Source: Pelagibius marinus
GTDB taxonomy: Bacteria > Pseudomonadota > Alphaproteobacteria > Kiloniellales > Kiloniellaceae
Length of the DNA stretch: 64,000 nt
Assembly (NCBI RefSeq): GCF_014925385.1
Contig: NZ_JACSDK010000022.1
Span: forward strand, 1 to 64,000
Direction: 5' to 3'
A program made the position numbers and the translations under genes. This document shows positions 20,861-29,871 of this stretch, piece by piece; within the stretch, counting starts at the first letter, position 1; each line of letters starts with the position of its first letter. The notes beneath the pieces are model-generated. The model did not search any database. It saw nothing but the letters and a program-made list of their open reading frames with translations, and had not been told where the DNA came from.

Positions 20861-22008
20861 TGGCCGGCCTCCTTGGCGCCCTGAGAGGCGCTTTGGGGGC
20901 CGCCGGCGGAGGCACTCAGCCGCTGGTCCACCGTGATACCGAAGCGTTCAGGCCACTTGCGCTGCATCCAGCCCATTATGCCTTCCTGGAAGAACACCAC
21001 GTTGACGACGATCAGCAGGCCGAGGGCGACCCACTGCCAGCCGAGCAGGTAGGTCCAGGTGACCTCCTTGACGATGTGGAAGAGGGTGGCGCCGATCACC
21101 GGACCCCAGAGGGTGCCCTTGCCGCCCAGCAGCGCCATGACCACCATGAAGATGCCGAAGGTGGCGGCGGGGAAGGCTACCTCGAGGGGCTCGACGAAGC
21201 CGGTCAGGTTGCCGAAGACCGCCCCGGACATGCCGAGGAAGAAGGCGGCCACGGACCAGGCGACCAACTTGTGCCGCAGCGTGTGGATGCCCATCGCCTC
21301 GGCCTTTTCCTCGTCGTCGCGGATGGCGTTGATGGCCAGGGCGAAGCGGGTCGAATAGAGCCAGCGCAGGAAGACGAAAGTCAGGATCGCCAGCATCAGG
21401 AACATGATGTAGAAGACCACCGACTTCTCGTGCGGCAGCCCCGGGTAGACCGGCATGGCGATACCGCTGCCGCCGCCGATCCATTGCCAGGTGCTCGCGA
21501 GCTCGCGCGCCGCCAGCGCCAGACCGAGCGTGCCGATGGCGAAGTAGGGGCCGCGCAGGCCGAAGACGATGCGCCCAAGGACGACCGCGAGGATCACGCA
21601 GCCGACGGCAGCCACGCCGGTACCGACGATGAGACTGAAGAAATAGTCGCCGTAGTCGAGCACCAGCTGCTCGCCGCCGCGCGCCGAGGTATATGTGCCC
21701 ACGTCGGTGAACATGCCGACCTGCACCACCGCGCAGATGTACATGCCGGCGCCGAAGAAGAAGATGTTCCCCAGCGAGTTATAGCCCATCTGGCCGCCGC
21801 AGATGTCCCAGGTCAGGGCGAAGAGGATCATCAGCCACAGCAGCGCGATCTGGGTCGTGTAGGACGGGAAGATGAAGGGCGCCACGATGCCGAAGGCCAT
21901 GATCAGGCCGTAGACGTAGAGCGGCGTCCGGTCGGGATTGAGCTCGATCCTGCCACTGTCGGCGGCCGGACCGCCGGCTTGCGAATGCAGTGTGTTGTCG
22001 CTGGTCAT
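20857..22008 (-). CDS. livM: LivM-type ABC transporter permease
   Basis: A 383-residue inner-membrane permease with about ten hydrophobic segments. It has the BPD_transp_2 family signature around NAIRDDEEKAEAMGI (the cytoplasmic coupling loop) and GKGTLWGPVIGA. An unusual N-terminal hydrophilic stretch (about 25 residues) precedes the first membrane segment, and the C-terminus has a serine- and glycine-rich tail. Forms the translocation pore with LivH, 3 bp upstream. Confidence 0.93.
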   Translation of the reverse strand: MTSDNTLHSQAGGPAADSGRIELNPDRTPLYVYGLIMAFGIVAPFIFPSYTTQIALLWLMILFALTWDICGGQMGYNSLGNIFFFGAGMYICAVVQVGMFTDVGTYTSARGGEQLVLDYGDYFFSLIVGTGVAAVGCVILAVVLGRIVFGLRGPYFAIGTLGLALAARELASTWQWIGGGSGIAMPVYPGLPHEKSVVFYIMFLMLAILTFVFLRWLYSTRFALAINAIRDDEEKAEAMGIHTLRHKLVAWSVAAFFLGMSGAVFGNLTGFVEPLEVAFPAATFGIFMVVMALLGGKGTLWGPVIGATLFHIVKEVTWTYLLGWQWVALGLLIVVNVVFFQEGIMGWMQRKWPERFGITVDQRLSASAGGPQSASQGAKEAGQ

Positions 22009-22011
22009 GGC

Positions 22012-22914
22012 TTACTGCACCACCTGTCTGTGCTGCGCCAACTGGATCTGGCGCCAGATCAGCACCAGCAGCAGCAGGATCAGGGCCGTTGCCTGCTGGA
22101 ACTCCAGGCCCAGAACGAAGCCCGAGTACTGCTCCGCCACGCCGAGGCCGAGGCCGGTGATGATCACGCCGGGGATGTTGCCGAGGCCCGCCGCGGTGAC
22201 GATCACGAAGGCGCGGATCGAATGCGGAATGCCGTAAAAGGGCTGGATCACCCAGATCATGGAGACGAGCACGCCCGCGGCGCCGCAGATGGCGGCGTTG
22301 AGGGAGTAGGTGAAGGCGTAGACCCGCTCGGTATCGATGCCCATGATCTTGGCGGCGCGGGCATCCTGTGCCGTCGCGCGGATCGCCTGACCCATGCGGC
22401 TCTTCTTCATGAAAGTGATGACCGCGGCGGCGAGCAGGATGCAGAGGAAGAAGGAGATGACCTTGATTTCCGCCACCGTCACCAGACCGCCCAGGATGGC
22501 GTGGGTCTGGAAGCCCGATTCGGCGGTACGCACCTCCGGCCCATAGGCGAGGTTGAGCGCCTGCTGCAGCACCAGCGCGATGCCGAAGGTCGCCAGCAGC
22601 GAGGTGAAGAGGTCGCGCGTGATCACATAGCGGATGATCGTCAGATAGAGCACCCAACCGAAGGCGAACATGATGACGATGACGATCGGCATGGAGAGGA
22701 TCGGGTGGACCCCCAGGGTGCCGAGGTGCCAGGCGAGGTAGCCGCCCATGATGACGAACTCGCCCTGGGCCAGGTTCTTGACGTTCATAACGCCCCAGAC
22801 CAGCGCCAGGCCATAGGCGGCAAGCACGAAGATGGCGCCGATGAAGAGGCCGTCCAGCAACAGCTGTACGTTCAGAACCGGCGCCAGCGTAAGCAGGTTT
22901 ATGTTGTCGAACAT
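22012..22914 (-). CDS. livH: LivH-type ABC transporter permease
   Basis: A 300-residue permease with about eight membrane segments. It has the LivH pattern: LFIGAIFVLAAYGLALVWGVMNVKNLAQGEFVIMG in the first segments (given by position, residues 14-48) and the coupling loop QAIRATAQDARAAKIMGID. Substrate specificity lies with the binding protein encoded just upstream. It is 110 bp from the livK-like gene, with a strong hairpin between (22985-23012). Confidence 0.93.
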   Translation of the reverse strand: MFDNINLLTLAPVLNVQLLLDGLFIGAIFVLAAYGLALVWGVMNVKNLAQGEFVIMGGYLAWHLGTLGVHPILSMPIVIVIMFAFGWVLYLTIIRYVITRDLFTSLLATFGIALVLQQALNLAYGPEVRTAESGFQTHAILGGLVTVAEIKVISFFLCILLAAAVITFMKKSRMGQAIRATAQDARAAKIMGIDTERVYAFTYSLNAAICGAAGVLVSMIWVIQPFYGIPHSIRAFVIVTAAGLGNIPGVIITGLGLGVAEQYSGFVLGLEFQQATALILLLLVLIWRQIQLAQHRQVVQ

Positions 22915-22984
22915 TTGAGTCCTTCGCCCGAACTAGCCCGGCAAGGCCGGCTTACGAAGCCGGGACCTTAGGGAGGAAAAGCGA

Positions 22985-23012
22985 CTGCCCCCGCCCGGTT
23001 GGGCGGGGGCAG
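22985..23012 (-). terminator. Strong intercistronic hairpin between binding-protein gene and permease genes
   Basis: A perfect 12-bp stem (arms CTGCCCCCGCCC and GGGCGGGGGCAG, 4-base loop) lies 12 bp past the stop of the binding-protein gene. On the minus strand it is followed by TCGCTTTTCC. Such partial terminators or RNA-stabilising hairpins commonly follow periplasmic binding-protein genes, giving more binding protein than permease. Confidence 0.7.
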
Positions 23013-23024
23013 AAGGGCGAAACC

Positions 23025-24302
23025 TCAGTACATAGCCTCGCGCGGCCAGACCAAGGGGTCGGAAGCGTATTTGGACGGGGCGACAACCTTGTACTCGCCG
23101 CCCTGGATCTGCCGCAGCACCATCGGCTTGGCGATGTTGTTGCCGGCTTCCGAGAACTTGATTGGGCCGTAGAAAGTTTCCATATCCGTCGCCGAAATGG
23201 CGTCACGCACCTTGTCCGTGTCGAAGGAGTTCGCCCTCTCGAAGGCCTCCTTCCAGACGATCACGGCAGCCGAAGCCTGGGCCGACTGGTAGGGCACGTT
23301 CTTGTAGCCATCGTAGCTCGACTTGAAGAGCTTGTCGTAGTCCGCGGCGGAGCCGAAATACTTGTCGGAGTAGCTCAGCGTCTCGGCCCACTGGGTCGGG
23401 CAGAGGAAGCCGTCGGACGCGGCGCCGAACTGGGCCACCACCTTGGCGCCTTCGCAGTGGGTCATGGCGATCATCGGCACGTCGACCTGCAGTTCCTTGA
23501 TCTGACGTGCGGCGGTGACGGCGCCCTTGTTGTGGCCGGAGATCACGAGGAGATCCGGCTTCAGGGCCTTCACCTTGGTCAGCGTCGCCGAGATGTCGGA
23601 GAGGTCAGCCGGCATCTTGTCGTCGATGACGGTCTGCATGCCGAACTTCTTCATGTCCTCGACCACGCCGGCGCGGACGTCCTGCGAGAAGGCGTCGTTC
23701 TCGAAGACCATCGCGACGCGGACGTCGGAGGCCTTCTTGCCGTTCTTCTCGGCCACTTCGGCGGCCAGGCTCACCGCGCTGGCGAGATACTGCTCGGAGG
23801 TCGACAGCACCGCGAAGAGGTACCTGTAGCCCTTGTTGAACAGAGCGCGCGAGGCGCCTTCGGCTTCGATCATCGGCACCTGGTACTTCTCGGTCACCGG
23901 CGCCGCGGCGATGGTCGTGGCCGAGCTGTAGGGGCCGAGGATGTACTGGACGCCGTCCTGCTCGATCAAGCGCTCCAGCAGCTGGGCGGTACGGGCCGGG
24001 GTCGATTCGTCGTCGTAGTACTGGACCTTCAGCTTGTAGCTTTTGCCGTTGACGGTGACGCCGCCCATCTCGTTGATCTTCTTGACCGCGAGATTGTAGC
24101 CGTTCTGGGTGTCGACGCCGTTGGAGGAGTACTTGCCGGTCAGCGAGATCGCCGAACCGAGGATGATGGTATCACCTTCAATCTTGGCGCTGGCCGGGCC
24201 GGCAGCGATAAGGCCGGCGGCAGCGCCGGCGAGAACAAGACCGGAGAAGGTCCGGGCCCCAATCGTTTTCCGAGCCTTCACAGGCGCGTTGGTGGATTTC
24301 AT
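23025..24302 (-). CDS. Branched-chain-amino-acid-type ABC transporter substrate-binding protein
   Basis: A 425-residue periplasmic binding protein with a signal peptide (cleavage near PASAK, about residue 39) and the Peripla_BP_6 fold: IILGSAISLTGKYSSNGVD, the hinge ILGPYSSATT, and EGASRALFNKGYRYLF. These resemble LivJ/LivK-like proteins that bind amino acids, amides, urea or small organic acids; the ligand cannot be read from sequence. First gene of the five-gene transporter operon. A probable promoter lies at 24377-24404. Physical closeness to the cox genes is suggestive but not proof of a shared substrate. Confidence 0.92.
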   Translation of the reverse strand: MKSTNAPVKARKTIGARTFSGLVLAGAAAGLIAAGPASAKIEGDTIILGSAISLTGKYSSNGVDTQNGYNLAVKKINEMGGVTVNGKSYKLKVQYYDDESTPARTAQLLERLIEQDGVQYILGPYSSATTIAAAPVTEKYQVPMIEAEGASRALFNKGYRYLFAVLSTSEQYLASAVSLAAEVAEKNGKKASDVRVAMVFENDAFSQDVRAGVVEDMKKFGMQTVIDDKMPADLSDISATLTKVKALKPDLLVISGHNKGAVTAARQIKELQVDVPMIAMTHCEGAKVVAQFGAASDGFLCPTQWAETLSYSDKYFGSAADYDKLFKSSYDGYKNVPYQSAQASAAVIVWKEAFERANSFDTDKVRDAISATDMETFYGPIKFSEAGNNIAKPMVLRQIQGGEYKVVAPSKYASDPLVWPREAMY

Positions 24303-24376
24303 AGATGGCCTCCCTCATTCCAAGCAGATTTTCCGCTTAGTTCATTTCTGCAACTTCAACCGTGCAGTTGGCATGA

Positions 24377-24404
24377 ATAATAGAGGGGTGGCGTTCGGAC
24401 GCAA
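24377..24404 (-). promoter_or_regulatory. Candidate sigma70 promoter for the transporter operon
   Basis: On the minus strand a TATTAT -10 box (24377-24382, five of six consensus bases) is preceded after 16 bp by TTGCGT (24399-24404, weak -35). Transcription would start about 70 bp before the ATG at 24302. Assigned by pattern only. Confidence 0.4.
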
Positions 24405-24820
24405 GTCCTGCAAACAGTCCCGATTGCCGCAGAGGCCTGAAAAACAGCCTGGAATTGAAGAATTTGCCGCTGTGCCGGGCACGCTGGATGGCGGTTATGG
24501 CCTTTGTGGCGGTGCAGTATGGGAGGAGATTCTGGCGTGCCGTCTGCCGACCGTGGCGGTGGAGATCTTGTTCGCACGATCGTCAGTGCAGGAACGTTTG
24601 GCGGCGAAGCGCGCGGCGATTGGGCCGATGCAGCCGGGGTATGAGGCCGGGCGAATTGGCCGGGCCGGGACTCCGGCGGTCAGGACCAGGGCCGAAATCC
24701 GACATTCCGCGCGGATATCAGCGTCACGCCACGTCTTTTGGGCGATAATGCCTTGCAGAATAAACCTGCGGTAGGCGGTGGAAAGAAGGACGGGCACGGC
24801 GCGGCGCCGCGAGGCCAAGA
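24405..24820. other. Intergenic stretch without recognised gene
   Basis: About 415 bp between the transporter promoter and the antiporter operon's 3' end. Frames run through it on both strands, but none has a ribosome binding site with a start, a signal or a family resemblance, and the composition is mixed. I see no RNA gene or repeat in it. Confidence 0.5.
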
Positions 24821-24837
24821 CCCCCGCTGCTCGGGGG
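24821..24837 (-). terminator. Hairpin after the antiporter operon
   Basis: Inverted repeat CCCCCG/CGGGGG with a 5-base loop, 3 bp past the stop of the last antiporter gene on the minus strand, followed by TCTTGG. The stem is strong but the T-run is short, so it is a probable but not ideal terminator. Confidence 0.5.
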
Positions 24838-24840
24838 CGA

Positions 24841-26565
24841 TCAGAGCAGATAGACCGCCATGTAGCCGATGAAAAGCACGGCAATCCACAAGGCGGCGGC
24901 CCCGATCGCCCAGTCGCGGGCGAGCAGACCGTCGCGGGCGCTTTCCGCCACATCGTCGTCGTCCTTGGGGGCGAGGAGGGAGCGCGTGGGCGGGTGCAGC
25001 AACCCCCGCAGGCCGCGCAGCCGCGCCTCCAGCCACGTCCTGAGGGCGCCGAGCGCGCCGTAGCCGGCCGCACCGGCGCGTGCCAGGACGACCCGCCACA
25101 GCCAGTCCCAGTCCAGGCTGATCGTCAGCGTGCGGCGCATCAGCGGCAGCAGCAGGAAGAAGGCGAGGCCGGAGAACAGCAGAAGTTGCAGGTAGTAGAC
25201 GACCTTGGCGCCCTTGTAGGGCACGTAGGTGACCGGATAGGGCAGGAGGTCGTAGAGCGGCTGCGGGTAGACGCCGAGCAGGATGCAGAGCGCGGCGAAG
25301 ATGGCCATGGCGAGGCCCATGTTCCAGGGCGCGTCCTTGGGGCGCAGGCCGGAATCCTTCTGGAAGAAGACGAACCAGGGGAACTTGATGCCGGCATGCA
25401 GGAAGACGCCGGCCGAGGCGGCGGCGAGCAGCATGTAGACCAGGCCGAGATGCTCCATGGCCGCCGCCTCGGAGATCATCGTCTTGGTGGTGAAGCCCGA
25501 GGTCAGCGGGAAGCCGGAAATCGCCAGCGCCCCGACGATGCCGCAGGCCGCCGTCAGCGGCATGGTGCGGAACAGGCCGCCGACGTCGGTGCAGAGGGTC
25601 TTGCCGGTGCGGTAGACCACCGTGCCGGCGCTCATCAGCAGCAGCGCCTTGTAGATGATGTGGGCGAAGGCGTGCGCCGCGGCGCCGTTCAGCGCCATCT
25701 CGGTGCCGATGCCGATGGCGCAGACCATGAAGCCCACCTGGTTGACGATCGAGTAGGCCAAGATGCGGCGCACGTTGTTTTCCAGGAGGGCGTAGATGAT
25801 GCCGTACATCACCATGTAGAGACCGACGCCGATCAGCACCGGTTCGCCCGGGAACAGCAGAATCAGCGCCAGCACCGCGGTCTTGGTGGTGAAGGCGGAA
25901 AGGAACACCGATCCGGTCGGGCTCGCCTCCGGGTAGGAGTCGGCCAGCCAGGCCGACACCGGCGGCGCGGCGGCGTTGACCAGCAGGCCGATCAGCACCA
26001 TCCAGGTCGCGAAGTCGACCGCGCGCAGCGGCTGAACCGCCAGGGTGCCGGTCTGCATGATGACGCCGACGATGCCCACCATCAGGATCACGCCGCCGAG
26101 GAGGTGCATCACCGCGTAGCGGAAACCGGCGCGGCGCGCGCCCGGCGTGCCGCCGCACAGCACCACAAGGGTGGAGAACAGCGCCATGATCTCCCAGTAG
26201 ACGAACAGGGTGACGAGGTCGCCGGCGAAGCTGCAGCCGATGGCGCCGCCGGCATAGGCAGAGGCGGCGGCGAGCTCCTGCCAGCGCGCCTGACGGAAGG
26301 CGAAGAGGCCGCCGGTGAAGGCCATGAGCGCGAAGACGGTTGCGAAGAGCCGGCGCAACGAACTGCCGACGATCGGCGTCAGCTCATAGCTGAGGAAAGG
26401 AAGCGTCGCGACGGTTCCGTCGGGCACCTGCCAGACCGCCCAGAGAGTCAGCAGGGGCGCGACCAGGATCACCGCGGTGCGCAGGTGACTGCGCGTCAGG
26501 CCGATCAGCAAGGCGCCGGCGAAGAGGATCAGGGCTGGGGGCAGTCCCTCAATCATCGCCGGCAT
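24841..26565 (-). CDS. MnhD/NuoM-like antiporter subunit (third copy, lacks TM7 lysine)
   Basis: A 574-residue polytopic membrane protein of the proton-conducting Proton_antipo_M family, with about 14-15 membrane segments and a hydrophilic loop near 500-545 (HPPTRSLLAPKDDDD). The TM5 glutamate equivalent is kept (E125 in YWEIMAL). The position of the essential TM7 lysine, found in ALKAAVFPLHAWL of the 498-residue paralogue, is Asn197 (LLVNAAAPPVSAWL), and the adjacent histidine is serine. It may have lost independent proton pumping or use another residue. Its start overlaps the 88-residue gene by 17 bp. Last gene of the antiporter operon. Confidence 0.9.
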   Translation of the reverse strand: MPAMIEGLPPALILFAGALLIGLTRSHLRTAVILVAPLLTLWAVWQVPDGTVATLPFLSYELTPIVGSSLRRLFATVFALMAFTGGLFAFRQARWQELAAASAYAGGAIGCSFAGDLVTLFVYWEIMALFSTLVVLCGGTPGARRAGFRYAVMHLLGGVILMVGIVGVIMQTGTLAVQPLRAVDFATWMVLIGLLVNAAAPPVSAWLADSYPEASPTGSVFLSAFTTKTAVLALILLFPGEPVLIGVGLYMVMYGIIYALLENNVRRILAYSIVNQVGFMVCAIGIGTEMALNGAAAHAFAHIIYKALLLMSAGTVVYRTGKTLCTDVGGLFRTMPLTAACGIVGALAISGFPLTSGFTTKTMISEAAAMEHLGLVYMLLAAASAGVFLHAGIKFPWFVFFQKDSGLRPKDAPWNMGLAMAIFAALCILLGVYPQPLYDLLPYPVTYVPYKGAKVVYYLQLLLFSGLAFFLLLPLMRRTLTISLDWDWLWRVVLARAGAAGYGALGALRTWLEARLRGLRGLLHPPTRSLLAPKDDDDVAESARDGLLARDWAIGAAALWIAVLFIGYMAVYLL

Positions 26566-26815
26566 CCTTGTCGTAGTAGTCGTCGGGCCGCTTCAGGACG
26601 AAGCCCAGGCCCTTGGCGGCGAGCACCATGATCAGGCAGGACAGGAAGCCGTAGACGGCGCCGAAGGCGTACCAGCCGTCGATGCCGAAGTGGCCGTCGG
26701 TGCCGGTCAGAAACTGCACGCCGACGGTCAGCAGCAGGATTGCGATGAAGATCAACCACAGCAGCCGGATCGATGCGGGCCGCACCAGCCAGTGGTCGTC
26801 CTTGGGGTTCGTCAT
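26549..26815 (-). CDS. Small two-pass membrane protein in the antiporter operon
   Basis: An 88-residue protein with two membrane segments (about 19-37 and 48-69) and an acidic C-terminus (RPDDYYDKDAGDD). It has no similarity to Mnh A-G subunits that I recognise. It sits between two MnhD-like genes, 31 bp after one and overlapping the next by 17 bp, so it is cotranslated with them. It is probably an accessory subunit of this antiporter type. The frame has coherent hydrophobicity and codon use, so the gene is believable. Confidence 0.75.
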   Translation of the reverse strand: MTNPKDDHWLVRPASIRLLWLIFIAILLLTVGVQFLTGTDGHFGIDGWYAFGAVYGFLSCLIMVLAAKGLGFVLKRPDDYYDKDAGDD

Positions 26816-26846
26816 GACAGTATCCCCCTCGTGGTCGTCGCCTTCA

Positions 26847-28349
26847 TCAGGGCAGCCCCATGGAAATCTCGCTGGCGAGCTGCAGCGCCGGCTGGTGGAA
26901 GAAGAAGAAGGCGATCGTCAGGGCCGCGGTGATCGTCAGCGCCAGCACGGCCGGGAAGGGCGCTTCGCCGTGGTCCTTCTTTACCCCTGAGGCAGCCGCG
27001 GCGCCCACGCTGCCCGGCGCTGCTTCCTCGCGGGCAAACCAGGCAAGCACGATGATCGGCAGGAAGTAGCCCGCGTTCAGCGCGGTGCTGAGCACGACGG
27101 TCGCCATGGCCACGTAGTTGTCGGCCTCGTAGGCGCCGGCCAGCAGGTACCATTTGGAGATGAAACCGCCGGTCGGCGGCACGCCGATCATACTGAGCGC
27201 GCCGATGGTGAAGGCGGCCATGGTCCAGGGCATGCGCCGGCCGATGCCGCGCAGCTGGTGCACCTCGGTCTTCTTGGAGGCGGTGTAGATCGCGCCGGCG
27301 GCGAAGAAGAGGGTGATCTTGGCGAAGGCGTGGGCGGCGATGTGCAGCACCGCGCCGACCTCGGCCAGCGGCTTAAAGAGCGCGGCGGCCAAGACCACGT
27401 AGGAGAGCTGCGAGCAGGTCGAGTAGGCGAGCAGGCGCTTCAGGTTCTGCTGGCGCAGGGCGACCAGGCTTGCGGCGAGAATGGTGAAGGCCGCGGCATA
27501 GAGAAGCCAGTCGGCGCTGGGGGTCGCGGCCAGGAAGTCGACGCCGAAGACGTAGAAGATGACCTTCAGAATGCTGAAGACGCCGGCCTTCACGACGGCG
27601 ACGGCATGCAGCAGGGCGCTGACCGGGGTCGGCGCGACCATCGCCGCGGGCAGCCAGCGGTGCACCGGCATGATCGCCGCCTTGCCGATGCCGAAGGCAT
27701 AGAGGCCGAGCAGCAGGCCGACCGCCGGGCCGGCGATGTGCCCCGCCAGGATCCCGCCGTCCGTAAAGTCGCCGGTGCCGGCGACGCCGTAGGTCCAGAT
27801 GACCGCCGGAAGGAAGAGGCCGATGGAGGTCAGCAGCAGCAGGCCCAGGTAGACGCGGGCCGAGCGCACTGAGTTCTCATCGCCCTTGTGGGTCACCAGC
27901 GGATAGGTCGAGAGGGTCAGCGCTTCATAGAACAGGTAAAGCGTAAAGAGGTTCGCCGCGAAGGCGACACCGATGGCGGCGACGATGGCGAGGGCGAAGA
28001 AAGCGTAGAAGCGGGTCTGGTGCTTCTCGTTGTTGCCGCGCATGTAGCCGATGGAATACAGCGAGTTCACGATCCACAGCCCGGAGGCGATGATCGCGAA
28101 GAGCATGCCCAGGGGCTCGACCTCGAAGGCGATATCGATACCCGGCACCAAGGTGGCGATGTGCACGGCGGGGCGGGCGCCGGCCAGCACGTCGGGCAGC
28201 AGGCTCAGCACGTTGGCGGCCAGCAGGACGGAGGTCGTGAGGGTCACGGCCTCGCGCAGGTTGGCGCTGAAGCGCCCGGCCAGCAGGATGCCGAGGGTTC
28301 CGGCCGCGGGCAGCAGGATCGCGGCGAGGATGGCGGCTTCGGGGCTCAT
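26847..28349 (-). CDS. mnhD: MnhD/NuoN-like antiporter subunit (second copy)
   Basis: A 500-residue Proton_antipo_M protein with about 14 membrane segments. Key residues are kept: TM5 glutamate E142 (FYEALTL) and TM7 lysine K223 in GIGKAAIMPVHRWLPAAM. Acts in the inner membrane in Na+(K+)/H+ exchange as part of a hetero-oligomeric complex. Starts 25 bp after the previous MnhD-like gene. Which of the three D-like proteins corresponds to canonical MrpD cannot be settled by inspection. Confidence 0.92.
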   Translation of the reverse strand: MSPEAAILAAILLPAAGTLGILLAGRFSANLREAVTLTTSVLLAANVLSLLPDVLAGARPAVHIATLVPGIDIAFEVEPLGMLFAIIASGLWIVNSLYSIGYMRGNNEKHQTRFYAFFALAIVAAIGVAFAANLFTLYLFYEALTLSTYPLVTHKGDENSVRSARVYLGLLLLTSIGLFLPAVIWTYGVAGTGDFTDGGILAGHIAGPAVGLLLGLYAFGIGKAAIMPVHRWLPAAMVAPTPVSALLHAVAVVKAGVFSILKVIFYVFGVDFLAATPSADWLLYAAAFTILAASLVALRQQNLKRLLAYSTCSQLSYVVLAAALFKPLAEVGAVLHIAAHAFAKITLFFAAGAIYTASKKTEVHQLRGIGRRMPWTMAAFTIGALSMIGVPPTGGFISKWYLLAGAYEADNYVAMATVVLSTALNAGYFLPIIVLAWFAREEAAPGSVGAAAASGVKKDHGEAPFPAVLALTITAALTIAFFFFHQPALQLASEISMGLP

Positions 28350-28374
28350 GCGAGGGGGCTCATGCGGTCAGGCC

Positions 28375-29871
28375 TCATGGCAGGTGCTGCAGCAGGGATG
28401 CTGCCGCTGCCTGGGAGAGTTTGATCGGCAGGCCGGGCGCCAGGCCGAAGTAGACGTTGCCGAGCACCGCGGCCCAGGTGACCACCAGCAGCATCGGCGG
28501 CGCCTCGTGCCGGCCCTCCGGGCTCCCTGCCTGCGGGCTCTGGAAGTAGGCTGCCTCGACCACGCGCCAGACGTAGACCACCGCCATCAGCGAGCCGATC
28601 AGCACCACGGCCACCACGGCGATGCCGAGGCTGCCCTCGGCCAGCGCGGCTGAGATCAGCAGCCATTTGCTGACGAAGCCGGCGGTGCCGGGAATGCCGA
28701 TGAGGCTGAGGCCGGCGATGACGAAGGCGGCCATGGTCCAGGGCATGCGCTTGGCGGCCCCGGCCAGGTCGCCGAGCCTGAGCCCCTGGATGTGCATGCC
28801 CAGGCAGGCGACGGCGAGGAAGAGCGCGCCCTTGGCGAGCGCGTGGTTGAAGATGTGGATGATGCCGGCCGAGAGGCCGGTGGCGCTCAGCAGGCTGACG
28901 CCCAGCATGATATAGCCGATCTGGGCGACGGAGGAATAGGCGAGCAGGCGCTTCAGGTTGCGCTCCATCATCGCCACGCCGGAGGCCAGCAGGATGGCGA
29001 GCAGGGCCAGCGGCATGAGGAAGTGGGAGAACTGGAACTCGTGGCCGGGCAGGTTGCCCTGGAAGACCAGGAAGTCGAAACGCAGCAGCACGTAGATCTG
29101 CACCTTGGTCGCACAGGCCGCGAGGAAGACGGTGACCGCGTGTGGCGCGTAGGTATAGGCGTTGGGCAGCCAGGCGTGCAGCGGAAAGACCGCGGCCTTC
29201 AGGGCGAGGCCGACGATGATGAAGCCGGCCGCGGCCAGTACCGGCCTCTGGTCGGCGACCTCGTGGACGCGCTGGGCCATGTCGGCGAGGTTCAGCGTGC
29301 CGGTCATCATGTAGATCAGGCCGACGCCGATCAGGTAGAAGGTCGCCCCGATGGTGCCCATGACCAGGTACTTGAAGGTCGCCGGCAGCGCGCGCCGGTT
29401 GGGCCCGGCGGCGATCAGGATGTAGCTGGCGAGGGAGGAAACCTCCATGAACACGAAGATATTGAAGGCGTCCGCCGAGACCACGATGCCGGCAAGGCCG
29501 GCCAGTGCCAGCATCCAGGCGCCGTAGAACAGCGGCTGGCGCGCGTCGTCGATGTCCACGTCAAGGCTGCGCCGCCCGGCGAGCAGGGCCACCAGCGAGG
29601 CGCCGGTGACCACCAAGAGCAAGAGGCTGGTGAGGGCGTCGACCCTGATCTCGATGCCGTAGGGGGCGGCCCAGCCGCCCACGGCGTAGCGGTACTCGTC
29701 GCCGGAAAGCACGCCGGCGGTCAGCGAGACGGCGATGGCGAAAGCCATGGCGCTGGCGGCGCTGGCGGCGGCCCAGGCCAGGCCGCGCGGGCGCAGCAGC
29801 ACGACAAAGGGCGCCGACAGCAGCGGCACCACAACCTGCAGGACCGCCAGGTGGTAGGCTTCGACGCTCAC
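28375..29871 (-). CDS. mnhD: MnhD-like antiporter subunit (first copy)
   Basis: A 498-residue polytopic protein of the same family. TM5 glutamate E143 (VFMEVSSLASY) and TM7 lysine K225 (LALKAAVFPLHAWLPNAY) are present. It starts inside the end of the MnhC gene (4-bp overlap), which is the normal C-D order of Mrp operons, so this copy is the likeliest true MrpD equivalent. Confidence 0.93.
   Translation of the reverse strand: MSVEAYHLAVLQVVVPLLSAPFVVLLRPRGLAWAAASAASAMAFAIAVSLTAGVLSGDEYRYAVGGWAAPYGIEIRVDALTSLLLLVVTGASLVALLAGRRSLDVDIDDARQPLFYGAWMLALAGLAGIVVSADAFNIFVFMEVSSLASYILIAAGPNRRALPATFKYLVMGTIGATFYLIGVGLIYMMTGTLNLADMAQRVHEVADQRPVLAAAGFIIVGLALKAAVFPLHAWLPNAYTYAPHAVTVFLAACATKVQIYVLLRFDFLVFQGNLPGHEFQFSHFLMPLALLAILLASGVAMMERNLKRLLAYSSVAQIGYIMLGVSLLSATGLSAGIIHIFNHALAKGALFLAVACLGMHIQGLRLGDLAGAAKRMPWTMAAFVIAGLSLIGIPGTAGFVSKWLLISAALAEGSLGIAVVAVVLIGSLMAVVYVWRVVEAAYFQSPQAGSPEGRHEAPPMLLVVTWAAVLGNVYFGLAPGLPIKLSQAAAASLLQHLP

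Noticed and set aside
24405-24820. Possible small gene on either strand in the gap before the antiporter operon
   Set aside because: Frames present lack a ribosome binding site, signal or hydrophobic pattern, and overlap each other without preference.
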